Below, piece by piece: positions 1 to 6,808 of a stretch of DNA of 14,271 nucleotides (its first letter is position 1; the number at the start of each line of letters is the position of its first letter). The notes under the pieces were generated by a model, which worked only from the letters and a program-made list of their open reading frames with translations, ran no database searches and was not told the DNA's origin. This DNA comes from Desulfoprunum sp. (GTDB lineage Bacteria > Desulfobacterota > Desulfobulbia > Desulfobulbales > Desulfocapsaceae). The position numbers and the translations under genes were made by a program. The DNA is taken from positions 1 to 14,271 of the forward strand of contig JAUYSF010000110.1 in assembly GCA_030696435.1 (NCBI GenBank). Reading direction: 5' to 3'.

Positions 1-797
1 GTCACCACCTCAATGTTTGGCTTTTCGTTGTTGCCGCCGATATTGTAACTCCGGCCTAGGCCACCTTTTTCGAGTACCTCGAGCACGGCCTCGCAATGAT
101 CGCCGACATAGAGCCAATCACGGATATTTTTGCCGTCACCGTAGACCGGCAGGTTTTTACCCAGCATACTGTTGCGCAAAACCAGCGGAATGAGCTTTTC
201 CGGGAACTGATAGGGCCCATAGTTGTTCGAGCAATTGGTGATCAGGGTCGGCAGGCCGTAGGTATGGAAATAGGCACTGACCAGGTGATCGGAAGAGGCC
301 TTGGAGGCCGAATAGGGCGAGCGGGGATCGAAGGCCGTGCTCTCGGTGAAAAAACCTTCCGCCCCAAGCGAACCGTAGACCTCGTCGGTACTGATATGGA
401 GAAAGCGCGGTTCACAACCTTGCCGCGCACTGCCGGGCCAGCTCTTGCGCGCCGCCTCCAGCAGGGTGAAGGTACCGACGATATTGGTCTGGATAAACTC
501 GGCGGGACCGGTGATAGACCGATCCACATGCGACTCGGCGGCAAAATGGACCACCGTATCGATCATCTCTTCGGCAAACAGGCGGTCGATCGCCGGTGCG
601 TCACAGATATCTGCTCTGACAAAATGATACCGTGGACTTTCAGCAATACCCTGCAGGTTCTGCAGGTTCCCGGCGTAGGTCAGCTTATCAAGGTTGATCA
701 GCCGCCACTCGGGTCGCTCGCGCAAGAGCATACGGATAAAATTGGCGCCGATGAAGCCGCATCCACCTGTTACCAGGACTGTTCGTGAATTATTCAT
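1..797 (-). CDS. rfbB: dTDP-glucose 4,6-dehydratase, N-terminal 265 residues (C-terminus off the left edge)
   Basis: The enzyme converts dTDP-glucose to dTDP-4-keto-6-deoxyglucose, the second step of dTDP-rhamnose synthesis for surface polysaccharide, in the cytoplasm with bound NAD+. Reading the minus strand from ATG at 797 gives an open frame to the window edge. It shows the Rossmann dinucleotide motif TGGCGFIG at residues 10-17, [11 protein letters not shown] at 84-94, the STDEVYG active-site stretch at 136-142 (Thr137, Asp138, Glu139) and the catalytic YxxxK at Tyr162/Lys166, followed by [14 protein letters not shown]. This is the full signature of RmlB/RfbB and separates it from UDP-glucose epimerase. 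The family is about 340-350 residues long, so roughly a quarter is missing. There is no clear Shine-Dalgarno sequence before the ATG. It is divergent from prfC with 123 bases between them. Other rhamnose genes probably lie to the left, outside the window (inference). Confidence 0.95.
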   Translation of the reverse strand, partial: MNNSRTVLVTGGCGFIGANFIRMLLRERPEWRLINLDKLTYAGNLQNLQGIAESPRYHFVRADICDAPAIDRLFAEEMIDTVVHFAAESHVDRSITGPAEFIQTNIVGTFTLLEAARKSWPGSARQGCEPRFLHISTDEVYGSLGAEGFFTESTAFDPRSPYSASKASSDHLVSAYFHTYGLPTLITNCSNNYGPYQFPEKLIPLVLRNSMLGKNLPVYGDGKNIRDWLYVGDHCEAVLEVLEKGGLGRSYNIGGNNEKPNIEVV

Positions 798-866
798 AAA
801 ATGGTCTGTTTTCTGTTTGCATTCTGGAAAAAAGGGCCTATTGTGCTGTCTTTTTCTCAGCCTGTT

Positions 867-894
867 CTTATAATACGTCATACCGATATAGCAA
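867..894 (-). promoter_or_regulatory. candidate sigma-70 promoter for rfbB
   Basis: On the minus strand TTGCTA (889-894) and TATAAG (867-872) are separated by 16 bases and lie about 70 bases before the rfbB start. A plus-strand TATAAT (869-874) overlaps the same -10 region and could serve prfC, but it has no good -35 at 16-18 bases. The two divergent genes may therefore share a compact promoter region. Judged by eye only. Confidence 0.35.
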
Positions 895-920
895 AGTACA
901 ATCTTTTCCCCCAGCCCATT

Positions 921-2507
921 ATGAGCAAACAACTCGAAGCAGAAATTGCCAAGCGCCGGACCTTCGGCATCATCAGCCATCCCGATGCCGGCAAGACCAC
1001 CCTCACCGAAAAACTCCTGCTCTTCGGTGGCGCCATCAACCTGGCAGGTGCGGTTAAATCCCGCAAGGTGGAGAGGCACGCCACCAGCGACTGGATGGCC
1101 ATCGAGCAGGAACGCGGCATCTCGGTGACCACCTCGGTAATGAAATTCACCTACCGGGATTTCGAGGTCAATCTCCTCGACACCCCCGGCCATCAGGACT
1201 TCTCCGAAGACACCTACCGAGTCCTGACCGCCGTCGACTCGGCGATCATGGTCATCGACAGTGCCAAGGGCGTCGAGGCCCAGACCGAGAAGCTGATGGA
1301 GGTCTGCCGCATGCGCAATACGCCGATCATCACCTTCATCAACAAACTCGACCGCGAGGGCCTGTCGCCCCTTGATCTCATGGCCGAGATCGAAGAAAAG
1401 CTGCAGATCGAATGCACCCCTCTCTCCTGGCCGATCGGTATGGGCAAGACCTTCAAGGGCGTCTACAACTTCTATAACCAGCAGCTCCATCTCTTCACCG
1501 CTGGTCAGGACAGTCGAACCCAGCCGGGCATTACCATCAAGGATCTGAATGACCCTCAGCTCGACAAGCTCCTCGGTTTCCAGGCCGACGAACTGCGGGG
1601 CGACATTGAACTCCTCGAAGGGGCTGCTAATCCCTTCGAATATGATCACTATCTGAACGCCAGCCAGACGCCGGTTTTTTTCGGCAGTGCGATCAATAAC
1701 TTCGGCGTCCGGGAGATGCTCGACACCTTTGTCGAGATGGCCCCGCCACCCGGCCCCCGGCCAACCGTCAGCCGTATGGTCGATCCCAAGGAAGAGGCCT
1801 TCTCGGGCTTTGTTTTCAAAATCCAGGCCAATATGAACCCGGCCCACCGCGACCGCATCGCCTTTTTCCGGATCTGCTCCGGCACCTTCACCCGCGGCAT
1901 GAAGGTGCGGCACCACCGGCTGGGCAAGGATATTACCCTTGCCAACGCCACGATCTTCATGGCCCAGGAACGGGCCAATGTCGAAGAGGCCTGGCCTGGC
2001 GACATCATCGGCCTGCACAACCACGGCACCATCAAGATCGGCGATACCTTCTCCCCGAAAGAGGAGCTGAAATTCACCGGAATTCCTAACTTCGCCCCGG
2101 AACACTTCCGCCGGGTTCTGTTAAAGAATCCCCTGAAAATGAAGCAGCTGCAGAAAGGTCTGGTGCAGTTAGCCGAAGAAGGGGCCATCCAGGTCTTCCG
2201 ACCGATGATCGGCTCGGACTATATCATGGGGGCGGTCGGTGTCCTGCAGTTTGAGGTGACCATGGCTCGGCTCAAAAACGAATACGGGGTCGATGCCGTT
2301 TATGAGCATGTTGATTACCAGGCCGCCCGCTGGGTACGCTGCCCCGACAAGAAAAAAATGGCGGATTTCGAGCGCAAGAACCAGATGGCCCTGGCCTATG
2401 ATTCGGAAGGATTCCTGACCTATCTGGCCCAGAGCGACTGGATGCTCAGATTCTTCATGGAAAAATGGCCGGATTTCGAGTTTCACAAGACCCGCGAGAA
2501 TATCTGA
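921..2507 (+). CDS. prfC: peptide chain release factor 3 (RF3)
   Basis: RF3 is a ribosome-bound translational GTPase that recycles RF1/RF2 after peptide release. The 528-residue product matches the usual family length (about 526-530). The GTPase motifs are present: G1 SHPDAGKTT at residues 19-27, G3 DTPGH from Asp87 and G4 NKLD at 141-144. They are followed by the RF3-specific region and a C-terminal half containing [10 protein letters not shown]. The start at 921 was chosen because [26 protein letters not shown] matches the family N-terminus. The same frame is open back to 801 but that extension has no resemblance to RF3. No Shine-Dalgarno sequence is visible upstream, which is odd for a housekeeping gene. 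TATAAT at 869-874 may be the -10. It stands alone, divergent from rfbB and convergent with the DUF3616 gene, 36 bases apart, with no clear terminator between them. Confidence 0.97.
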   Translation: MSKQLEAEIAKRRTFGIISHPDAGKTTLTEKLLLFGGAINLAGAVKSRKVERHATSDWMAIEQERGISVTTSVMKFTYRDFEVNLLDTPGHQDFSEDTYRVLTAVDSAIMVIDSAKGVEAQTEKLMEVCRMRNTPIITFINKLDREGLSPLDLMAEIEEKLQIECTPLSWPIGMGKTFKGVYNFYNQQLHLFTAGQDSRTQPGITIKDLNDPQLDKLLGFQADELRGDIELLEGAANPFEYDHYLNASQTPVFFGSAINNFGVREMLDTFVEMAPPPGPRPTVSRMVDPKEEAFSGFVFKIQANMNPAHRDRIAFFRICSGTFTRGMKVRHHRLGKDITLANATIFMAQERANVEEAWPGDIIGLHNHGTIKIGDTFSPKEELKFTGIPNFAPEHFRRVLLKNPLKMKQLQKGLVQLAEEGAIQVFRPMIGSDYIMGAVGVLQFEVTMARLKNEYGVDAVYEHVDYQAARWVRCPDKKKMADFERKNQMALAYDSEGFLTYLAQSDWMLRFFMEKWPDFEFHKTRENI

Positions 2508-2543
2508 TTCCCGGCGGTCAGAAGGTTGCCGACCAATCGACCT

Positions 2544-3524
2544 TTACCTCTCCGGCTCGCTCTCGATGAGTTGATCGTATTCGACAAAACGGTAATGAGC
2601 CCCATCGCCCTCCTGCCGTTTGCCATCATCGCAGACCAGCAGGAGCAGGGGCCTGCCCTGCACCTGCACCGGACTGATTCCCTCGATATTTTTGAGCTTG
2701 CCGCTACCGGGAAAATCCAGACGACGCGCGGCATGCAAGGCGTTACCATCCCATAGCCACAGACAGGCCCTGGGCTTGCCCTCATCCAAGGTTATCTCAT
2801 TGGCAATCAGATAGCCATCCAACCTCTCGACATAGGCCATGGCTCGGATGCCTCCCCCCTGCAAATGCAGACGTATGACCTCCTGGGTGATGCGAGGCAA
2901 CTCGCCCCGGTCAAAAAGACCCTCGGGATTTTCCAGGGACAGGATCAGAGACGCCCCGGCCACTACCGGTTCCCGCAGACCGATATACAGTTTTTTTCTG
3001 TCGCGATCAGAACTCAGACCCTCGATATTTATGGTGGCAATGGTAGGGTCCAGGGCCTTGAGGACCGGCAGCAAAACTGCGAGCAAGCCGCCATATTCCT
3101 GGTAATCCTCAATCATTCCTTCGCCACTGACTCTGAACCGCAGCAGTTTCCCCCGCTCCCGACTCGCTTTTCCCGAACCTGCCGGCGAATGGGAGGTGAT
3201 AGCATAGAGCCAGCCATTGGGGCCGTGTGTCAATCCTTCAAGGTCATCCGCGACACCGGAGAAAGTGCAGGACTGCGGGACTCCGAGGGCAGGTTGTCCA
3301 TCTCTCTCCTCGAGATGGCAGAGAGAAAAAGGATTGGTCTGTTCATCTTCAATCAAAAAAACACGTCCATCTGCCAATTGAACAATCCCGGATGGTTCAT
3401 AAATCTCTGCAAATTTCATACGTTTCCCCATCGATTTGCCATTTCCCATTAATCCATCCGCAGACGCATCGGCATGGATTCCGATACCCACAGCAAGCAG
3501 CGCGACCAACACCAGATTTCTCAT
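2544..3524 (-). CDS. secreted DUF3616 family protein
   Basis: The 326-residue product has an N-terminal signal peptide: MRN, a hydrophobic stretch LVLVALLAVGIGI, then ADASA followed by Asp-Gly, a plausible signal peptidase I site near residue 22. The mature part has repeated blade-like patterns (PSGIVQLADGRVFLIEDE, GLTHGPNGWLYAITSHS, NIEGLSSD, LYIGLREPV, AMAYVERLDGYLIANE, NIEGISPV) of the kind seen in DUF3616/SdiA-regulated/phytase-like beta-propellers. The catalytic function of this family is unknown to me. The start at 3524 is preferred over an in-frame extension to 3659 because it has a GGGGTGAGG Shine-Dalgarno region directly upstream and begins with the signal peptide. It is monocistronic, convergent with prfC and divergent from the TusA-like gene. 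Family assignment is moderately sure; location outside the cytoplasm is well supported. Confidence 0.8.
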   Translation of the reverse strand: MRNLVLVALLAVGIGIHADASADGLMGNGKSMGKRMKFAEIYEPSGIVQLADGRVFLIEDEQTNPFSLCHLEERDGQPALGVPQSCTFSGVADDLEGLTHGPNGWLYAITSHSPAGSGKASRERGKLLRFRVSGEGMIEDYQEYGGLLAVLLPVLKALDPTIATINIEGLSSDRDRKKLYIGLREPVVAGASLILSLENPEGLFDRGELPRITQEVIRLHLQGGGIRAMAYVERLDGYLIANEITLDEGKPRACLWLWDGNALHAARRLDFPGSGKLKNIEGISPVQVQGRPLLLLVCDDGKRQEGDGAHYRFVEYDQLIESEPER

Positions 3525-3590
3525 ATCCTCACCCCGTTTTATCCCTTTTTCGGTAGGATTGAAAAACTCCCATCTCTCCCCGCTCCCTTC

Positions 3591-3619
3591 ACCATAGAAA
3601 AAAAGCACGGCAGAGGCAA
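3591..3619 (-). promoter_or_regulatory. candidate sigma-70 promoter for the DUF3616 gene
   Basis: On the minus strand TTGCCT (3614-3619) and TATGGT (3591-3596) are separated by exactly 17 bases and sit about 65 bases before the chosen start at 3524. It lies inside the longer open frame rejected as an N-terminal extension, which agrees with the shorter start. Each hexamer matches 4 of 6 consensus bases. Confidence 0.35.
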
Positions 3620-3703
3620 GCTCAAGCACGTCGCGCCTGCCACAAAGAGATATTGACATAGCAACATCCTATCTTTAACCAGCAAACAATCAGATCTTCC
3701 AAT

Positions 3704-3732
3704 TTGTTTAACCATCCCCCCTCCTGTAGATT
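3704..3732 (+). promoter_or_regulatory. weak candidate promoter for the TusA-like/DsrE/OsmC/MetE-like cluster
   Basis: TTGTTT (3704-3709) and TAGATT (3727-3732) are separated by 17 bases and precede the first gene of the cluster by about 60 bases. The match is weak (3/6 and 4/6); it is listed because the cluster needs a promoter in this divergent region and nothing better was seen. Confidence 0.22.
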
Positions 3733-3795
3733 GATGGCTTCAACAATAACAGGTCCGGGCGGGTGGCCAGGCGAAAAGGACGGATCGAAACAGCA

Positions 3796-4032
3796 ATGCA
3801 CAGCAAAATTCCCGACTGGCAGTTTGACGACGAATTTGACGGCGGTGAGGAGACCTGCGGCAGGGTGATCATCAACCTGCACCTCTACCTCCGAACCCAA
3901 CCCTCAGGTTACCGCGTCTTGGTGATTTCAAGAGACCCCGGAGCGCCGATGGAACTGCCGGCCTGGTGCCGCCTCACCAGAAATACCCTCGTTGACCAAA
4001 AGCATCCCTATTATCTCATAACCCTCAAATAA
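3796..4032 (+). CDS. TusA-like protein without the CPxP motif
   Basis: A 78-residue protein of the TusA/SirA fold by its pattern: FDGG at 14-17, Cys21-Gly22, a hydrophobic helix-like stretch, then VLVISRDPGAP, LPAWC ending at Cys58 and a closing YYLITLK strand. TusA proteins carry sulfane sulfur on a cysteine in a CPxP motif; here that site is Cys-Gly-Arg-Val, so canonical persulfide relay by CPxP is not expected. It lines up position by position with the N-terminal domain of the fusion gene at 4451 (FDGG 14-17, Cys21-Gly22, Cys59), which supports paralogy and supports ATG 3796 as the start. An in-frame GTG at 3763 would add 11 residues (basic, unconserved-looking); neither start has a good Shine-Dalgarno sequence. 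The DsrE-like gene starts 22 bases after its stop, so co-transcription is likely. Gene call fairly sure; function unknown. Confidence 0.75.
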   Translation: MHSKIPDWQFDDEFDGGEETCGRVIINLHLYLRTQPSGYRVLVISRDPGAPMELPAWCRLTRNTLVDQKHPYYLITLK

Positions 4033-4054
4033 CCTATTGTGGAGGTACCATTTC

Positions 4055-4420
4055 ATGGCAAACACCTTTTGTGTAACAATCACCCATTGTAAAACCGATG
4101 GCGACAAGGCAACACTCGGCTTCGTCGTGGCCAATGCCGCCCAAGGCAGCGAAAAAGAAACTATGGTCTTCCTCAGTTCCGACGGCGTCTGGTGCGCCCA
4201 CAAGGAAGAAATGGCCAAGGTCGATGAAGGTGCGCCTTTTGCCTCACTTAAAGATCTCATCGAAAAATTCCTCAAGGCCGGGGGCAAGATCTATGTCTGC
4301 ACCCCCTGCATGAAAAAACGCGGCATCACTGAAGATATGCTCATCGAGGGAGCCACTCCTGCCGGTGGCGCCAGTCTCGTGGAGTGGCTGGTCAACGGTT
4401 CGCCCTGCGTGGCCTACTGA
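4055..4420 (+). CDS. DsrE family protein (sulfur-relay type)
   Basis: A 121-residue protein with the DsrE/DsrF-like pattern: an N-terminal strand (FCVTITHC), a helix containing TLGFVVANAA, a strand TMVFLSSDGVW with SDGV, then the helix DLIEKFLKAGGKIYVCTPCMKKRGI. Cys82 and Cys85 form a CxxC-like CTPC at the place where DsrE proteins carry the persulfide-accepting cysteine. Family members bind or transfer sulfane sulfur, usually with TusA partners, in the cytoplasm. The start at 4055 has a GGAGG Shine-Dalgarno sequence at 4041-4045, nine bases upstream; a TTG six codons earlier lies on top of that sequence and is rejected. It sits between two TusA-like genes, which fits a sulfur-transfer role. 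The exact partner and acceptor cannot be read from the sequence. Confidence 0.88.
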   Translation: MANTFCVTITHCKTDGDKATLGFVVANAAQGSEKETMVFLSSDGVWCAHKEEMAKVDEGAPFASLKDLIEKFLKAGGKIYVCTPCMKKRGITEDMLIEGATPAGGASLVEWLVNGSPCVAY

Positions 4421-4450
4421 TTTTCCCTTTGCATTCATAGAGGCTGACCG

Positions 4451-5194
4451 ATGACTTCCGATATAACAAAGCTGCGGCCCGACACTCTCTTTGATGGCGG
4501 CGACCTTGACTGCGGCTCCGGCCTCATCCTCTTAATCCGGGAGAACATGCTGCGGACCCCGGTAGATGGGATTCTGGAAATGCGCAGCAGAGAACCGACG
4601 GTGGCCGACGACCTGCCTCCGTGGTGCAGGATGGTCGGTCATGAATACCTTGGCTCCCGAGCGGCAGAGGGTTTCGTCCGTTATTTTGTCAGACGTCGGG
4701 CAGCCCGAGAGATTGCAGCAGAGACCGAGGCCCTCACCAGAGACAAGCAGGAGGCAAAGGCTTTTGAGTGGCGGGCCAGAGCACGATCAGTCGGACATCA
4801 GCATTCCAAAGTCTATGCCAGAAATTTCTCATTTGATATCGGCCAACCCGCCAGTTTTGAGGAAAAAGACAGCTACCCGAGTGCGATCGAATATCTGCTC
4901 GGGGCAGTGGCCGGATCGCTTACCACCGGTTTTGCCAGCGACTGTTCCCGGGCAGGCCTTGAGGTCGACGACATTGAGATCTCCATCAGTGCCCGTCTCA
5001 ACAATATCCTGGCCCATTTGGGCGTAGAAGAAGGCGATCCCTCCTTTAAGACAATCGAGGTGAAATGTTTCGTTTCAACCTTCGAGGATGAGAATACCGT
5101 TAAAACCATCTGGGCCGGCACCGTCAACCGCTCTCCTCTTGTAGCCACACTCAAAAAAGGAATGAACCTCGATATCAGACTGGCAATCGTCTGA
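4451..5194 (+). CDS. TusA-like domain fused to an OsmC-like domain
   Basis: A 247-residue two-domain protein. Residues about 10-70 are TusA-like: FDGG 14-17, LDCGSG with Cys21, DLPPWC with Cys59, GHEYLG. A basic, charged linker (about 71-115) leads to an OsmC-like domain (about 116-247), with the long hydrophobic helix YLLGAVAGSLTTGF followed by DDIEISISARLNN and a C-terminal SPLVATLKKGMNLDIRL. OsmC/Ohr proteins reduce hydroperoxides with two cysteines. Here the first is replaced by Ser156 (GAVAGS aligned to GALGGC) and no C-terminal Arg-Cys-Pro is present; Cys165, nine residues on, is the only cysteine in that helix. Ordinary peroxidase activity is therefore doubtful. A GAGG Shine-Dalgarno sequence lies at 4440-4443. 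The gene is 30 bases after the DsrE-like gene and 29 bases before the MetE-like gene, so one operon is likely. Confidence 0.85.
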   Translation: MTSDITKLRPDTLFDGGDLDCGSGLILLIRENMLRTPVDGILEMRSREPTVADDLPPWCRMVGHEYLGSRAAEGFVRYFVRRRAAREIAAETEALTRDKQEAKAFEWRARARSVGHQHSKVYARNFSFDIGQPASFEEKDSYPSAIEYLLGAVAGSLTTGFASDCSRAGLEVDDIEISISARLNNILAHLGVEEGDPSFKTIEVKCFVSTFEDENTVKTIWAGTVNRSPLVATLKKGMNLDIRLAIV

Positions 5195-5223
5195 CTCCCA
5201 CACAATCGACTCCCCACACAATC
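5193..5223 (+). repeat. near-perfect tandem duplication abutting the MetE-like start codon
   Basis: GACTCCCACACAATC (5193-5207) is followed directly by the same sequence with one extra C (5208-5223); the next three bases are the ATG of the MetE-like gene. The first copy begins inside the stop codon of the OsmC fusion gene. The region is purine-poor and has no Shine-Dalgarno sequence. Confidence 0.85.
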
Positions 5224-6390
5224 ATGGCAAAGACAAAGACTTTTACAACCACCCAGGTGGGTTCCTGGCCCAGGTCTAGGGAAATGCTCAAGGCCCTGCG
5301 AGGTTTTCAGAAAAACTCCCTTTCCCGCGACGATTTCAACAAGGTTGCCGATAGCGAAATTCGTAGAACCGTGCACCTGCAGGAAAAGGCCGGGCTCGAT
5401 ATCATCGTCGACGGCGAACACAGACGGGAGAGCTTCTACGCCTTCATCGCCGACAAGGTTGCCGGTACCCAACTCATGTCACTGGCCGATATGCTTGACT
5501 ATGTCGAAGACAAGGCCGGATTTGAAGAAATGCTGCGAACCATGGACATGCCGGCCTCGGCCGTGAAAAATCCCACCTGCATCGGTCGGCTTTCGCGCCG
5601 GGAGACCCTGGCGGTCGAAGACCTCAGATTTCTCCGTTCCTTGTCCAAAAAACCGGTCAAAATCACCCTGCCCGGCCCGTATCTGCTTACCCGTTCCATG
5701 TGGGTTGGGGCCCTGACGAGCAAAGTCTATCGCAACCATATGGAACTGGCGGATGATATCGTCAAGATCCTGCGAGAAGAATTGATCGATTTACGTGATG
5801 CCGGTTGCGACTTTGTCCAATTCGACGAACCGGTGCTCACCGAGATCGTCATGTCGGAGAACTGTGAGCGGCGAACCTTCATGTGAGCCACCCTGGCAAC
5901 CCGCCGTGACGCGGGTAAAGAACTGGAATTTGCAGCAGAACTGATCAACCGGATCACCGCCGGTATCGAAGGTGTCCGAACAGGTATCCATATCTGTCGG
6001 GGTAACTGGAGCAAGCACGAGGAAGTGCTCCTGCAAGGTGATTACGCCAAACTTATCCCCGCCCTGCAACCTATGCAGATAGACCAGTTTGTCCTGGAAT
6101 ACGCCACCCCGAGAGCGGGTGATATTGAAGTGGTAGGCTCGGTGCTGGCAGATCGGGAACTGGGCTTAGGGGTGGTCAATCCGAGGACGGATACGGTAGA
6201 GACACCGGAGGAAATAATGCAGAAGGCCGTAAAGGCGCTGGAGTTTTACCGACCGGAGCAGCTTTTTCTCAATACCGACTGCGGCTTTGGCTGTTTTGCC
6301 AGCCGCTCCGTCAATGTCGAGGATGTGGCATTTAAAAAGCTCTGTAGCATCGTTGCAGCTGCTGAGCAGTTACGCAAGAGATTCGGCTGA
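5224..6390 (+). CDS. MetE-like (cobalamin-independent methionine synthase type) methyltransferase, probable selenoprotein with in-frame UGA
   Basis: A 388-residue member of the short, MetE C-terminal-type family, thought to move methyl groups to thiols on a zinc centre. The N-terminus TTQVGSWPRS is the family start. VDGEHRRESFY, LPGPYLLTRSMW and FVQFDEPVLTE follow. The zinc ligands of MetE are all present: His256 and Cys258 (HIC), Glu292 (LEYATPRAG) and Cys353 (TDCGFG). The frame is interrupted once, by TGA at 5884-5886 (residue 221, in RTFM-stop-ATLATRRD). Conserved sequence continues in the same frame to 6390, so this is one gene and not two. From memory, homologues often have Cys here. A SECIS-like hairpin follows (separate entry). 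Reading it as selenocysteine is favoured; a TGC/TGT-to-TGA nonsense mutation is the alternative. There is no Shine-Dalgarno sequence. It is last in the TusA/DsrE/OsmC cluster. The physiological acceptor is unknown and need not be homocysteine. Confidence 0.88.
5887..5916 (+). promoter_or_regulatory. candidate bacterial SECIS element
   Basis: Directly after the in-frame TGA, ACCCGC (5899-5904) pairs perfectly with GCGGGT (5911-5916) around a six-base loop CGTGAC (5905-5910). Eighteen bases separate the TGA from the loop, and G is the second base of the loop. The published bacterial SECIS model asks for a stem-loop with a G in the first two loop positions and a UGA-to-loop distance of about 16-37 bases; E. 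coli fdhF has about 17. The fit is good, but short GC-rich hairpins also arise by chance, and no selA/selB/selC gene is in the window. Confidence 0.65.
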
Positions 6391-6408
6391 GAAGCACATA
6401 TCTCCCCT

Positions 6409-6702
6409 TCACGCTCCTTCCTCTTCATCCACAAAAATCAAGGCGCAGCCTTCAGTGAGGGCTGTCGCCGTCTTTTTCCTGGCGAGAGTGATGATGCGCT
6501 GAATGGTTCCCCGCGAGACCCCCATCTTCAGGCCGGCCTCTTCCTGGGTCAATCCTTCGCTGGCACATAAGCGCAGAGCCTAAAGCTCATCCCGATACAG
6601 TTGTATATGCTCAAGTTCCGGGAGGGGCGTACCGGTCGGCTTGAAGGCCCGACCGCAGAATTTCCCTTGGCAGTGTCGAATTTTTTTTGGTCTCGGCGAC
6701 AT
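6409..6702 (-). pseudogene. DUF134 family DNA-binding protein, broken by an amber codon
   Basis: Read through, the frame gives 97 residues of the DUF134 type: MSPRPKKIRHC with an RPKK start, Cys11 and Cys16, a GxxFKPTGTPLPELE segment, then LYRDEL-stop-ALRL and a helix-turn-helix of GLTQEEAGLKMGVSRGTIQRII. The stop is TAG at 6582-6580 (codon 41), exactly where the family has a conserved Glu (DELEALRL), so a single GAG-to-TAG change explains it. The frame is otherwise intact to TGA at 6409. These proteins are small transcription regulators commonly found next to DIMC genes, as here. No Shine-Dalgarno sequence is evident before the ATG at 6702, so the start is uncertain. It converges on the MetE-like gene with 18 bases between stops. 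A restart after the stop (ATG within GLKMGVS) would lack most of the domain. Sequencing error cannot be excluded. Confidence 0.75.
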
Positions 6703-6725
6703 AGGTGTACACACGATGAAAATTG

Positions 6726-6754
6726 AGGCAGGCCCCGTTCAGGGAGACCTGCCT
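6726..6754 (-). terminator. hairpin downstream of the DIMC gene, possible terminator or attenuator
   Basis: AGGCAGG (6726-6732) pairs with CCTGCCT (6748-6754), and an inner CCC/GGG extends the stem with a small asymmetric bulge. On the minus strand it lies about 55 bases after the DIMC stop and is followed by CAATTTTC, a poor T tract. It sits between that gene and the DUF134 start at 6702, so it could reduce read-through. Confidence 0.4.
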
Positions 6755-6808
6755 TGATGGAATGATCATCTTTTATACTGCCGATACTGCAAAAATGCAA
6801 TGAGAGTC

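Noticed and set aside
96..788. A 230-residue plus-strand open frame
   Set aside because: It lies opposite the rfbB gene, whose minus-strand translation has every catalytic motif of the family; the plus-strand product has no recognisable features.
801..920. N-terminal extension of RF3 to an ATG at 801
   Set aside because: The extra 40 residues do not resemble RF3, contain the likely promoter region, and would make the protein longer than the family.
2508..2543. Terminator between the convergent prfC and DUF3616 genes
   Set aside because: Only weak GGTC/GACC pairing is present, with no T tract on either side.
2865..3452. A 195-residue plus-strand open frame
   Set aside because: It is antisense to the DUF3616 gene and shows no family pattern or ribosome-binding site.
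3525..3659. N-terminal extension of the DUF3616 protein
   Set aside because: The internal start at 3524 has a Shine-Dalgarno sequence and begins a signal peptide; the extension would bury it and overlaps a candidate promoter.
5224..5886. A separate 220-residue MetE-like gene ending at the TGA, with a second gene starting at 6025
   Set aside because: The sequence between 5887 and 6024 is in the same frame, has no stop, and carries family sequence including the His256/Cys258 zinc ligands, so one interrupted frame fits better than two genes.
6580..6582. Pyrrolysine insertion at the DUF134 TAG
   Set aside because: The family has Glu at this position, DUF134 is not a pyrrolysine-containing family, and a single base change explains the codon.
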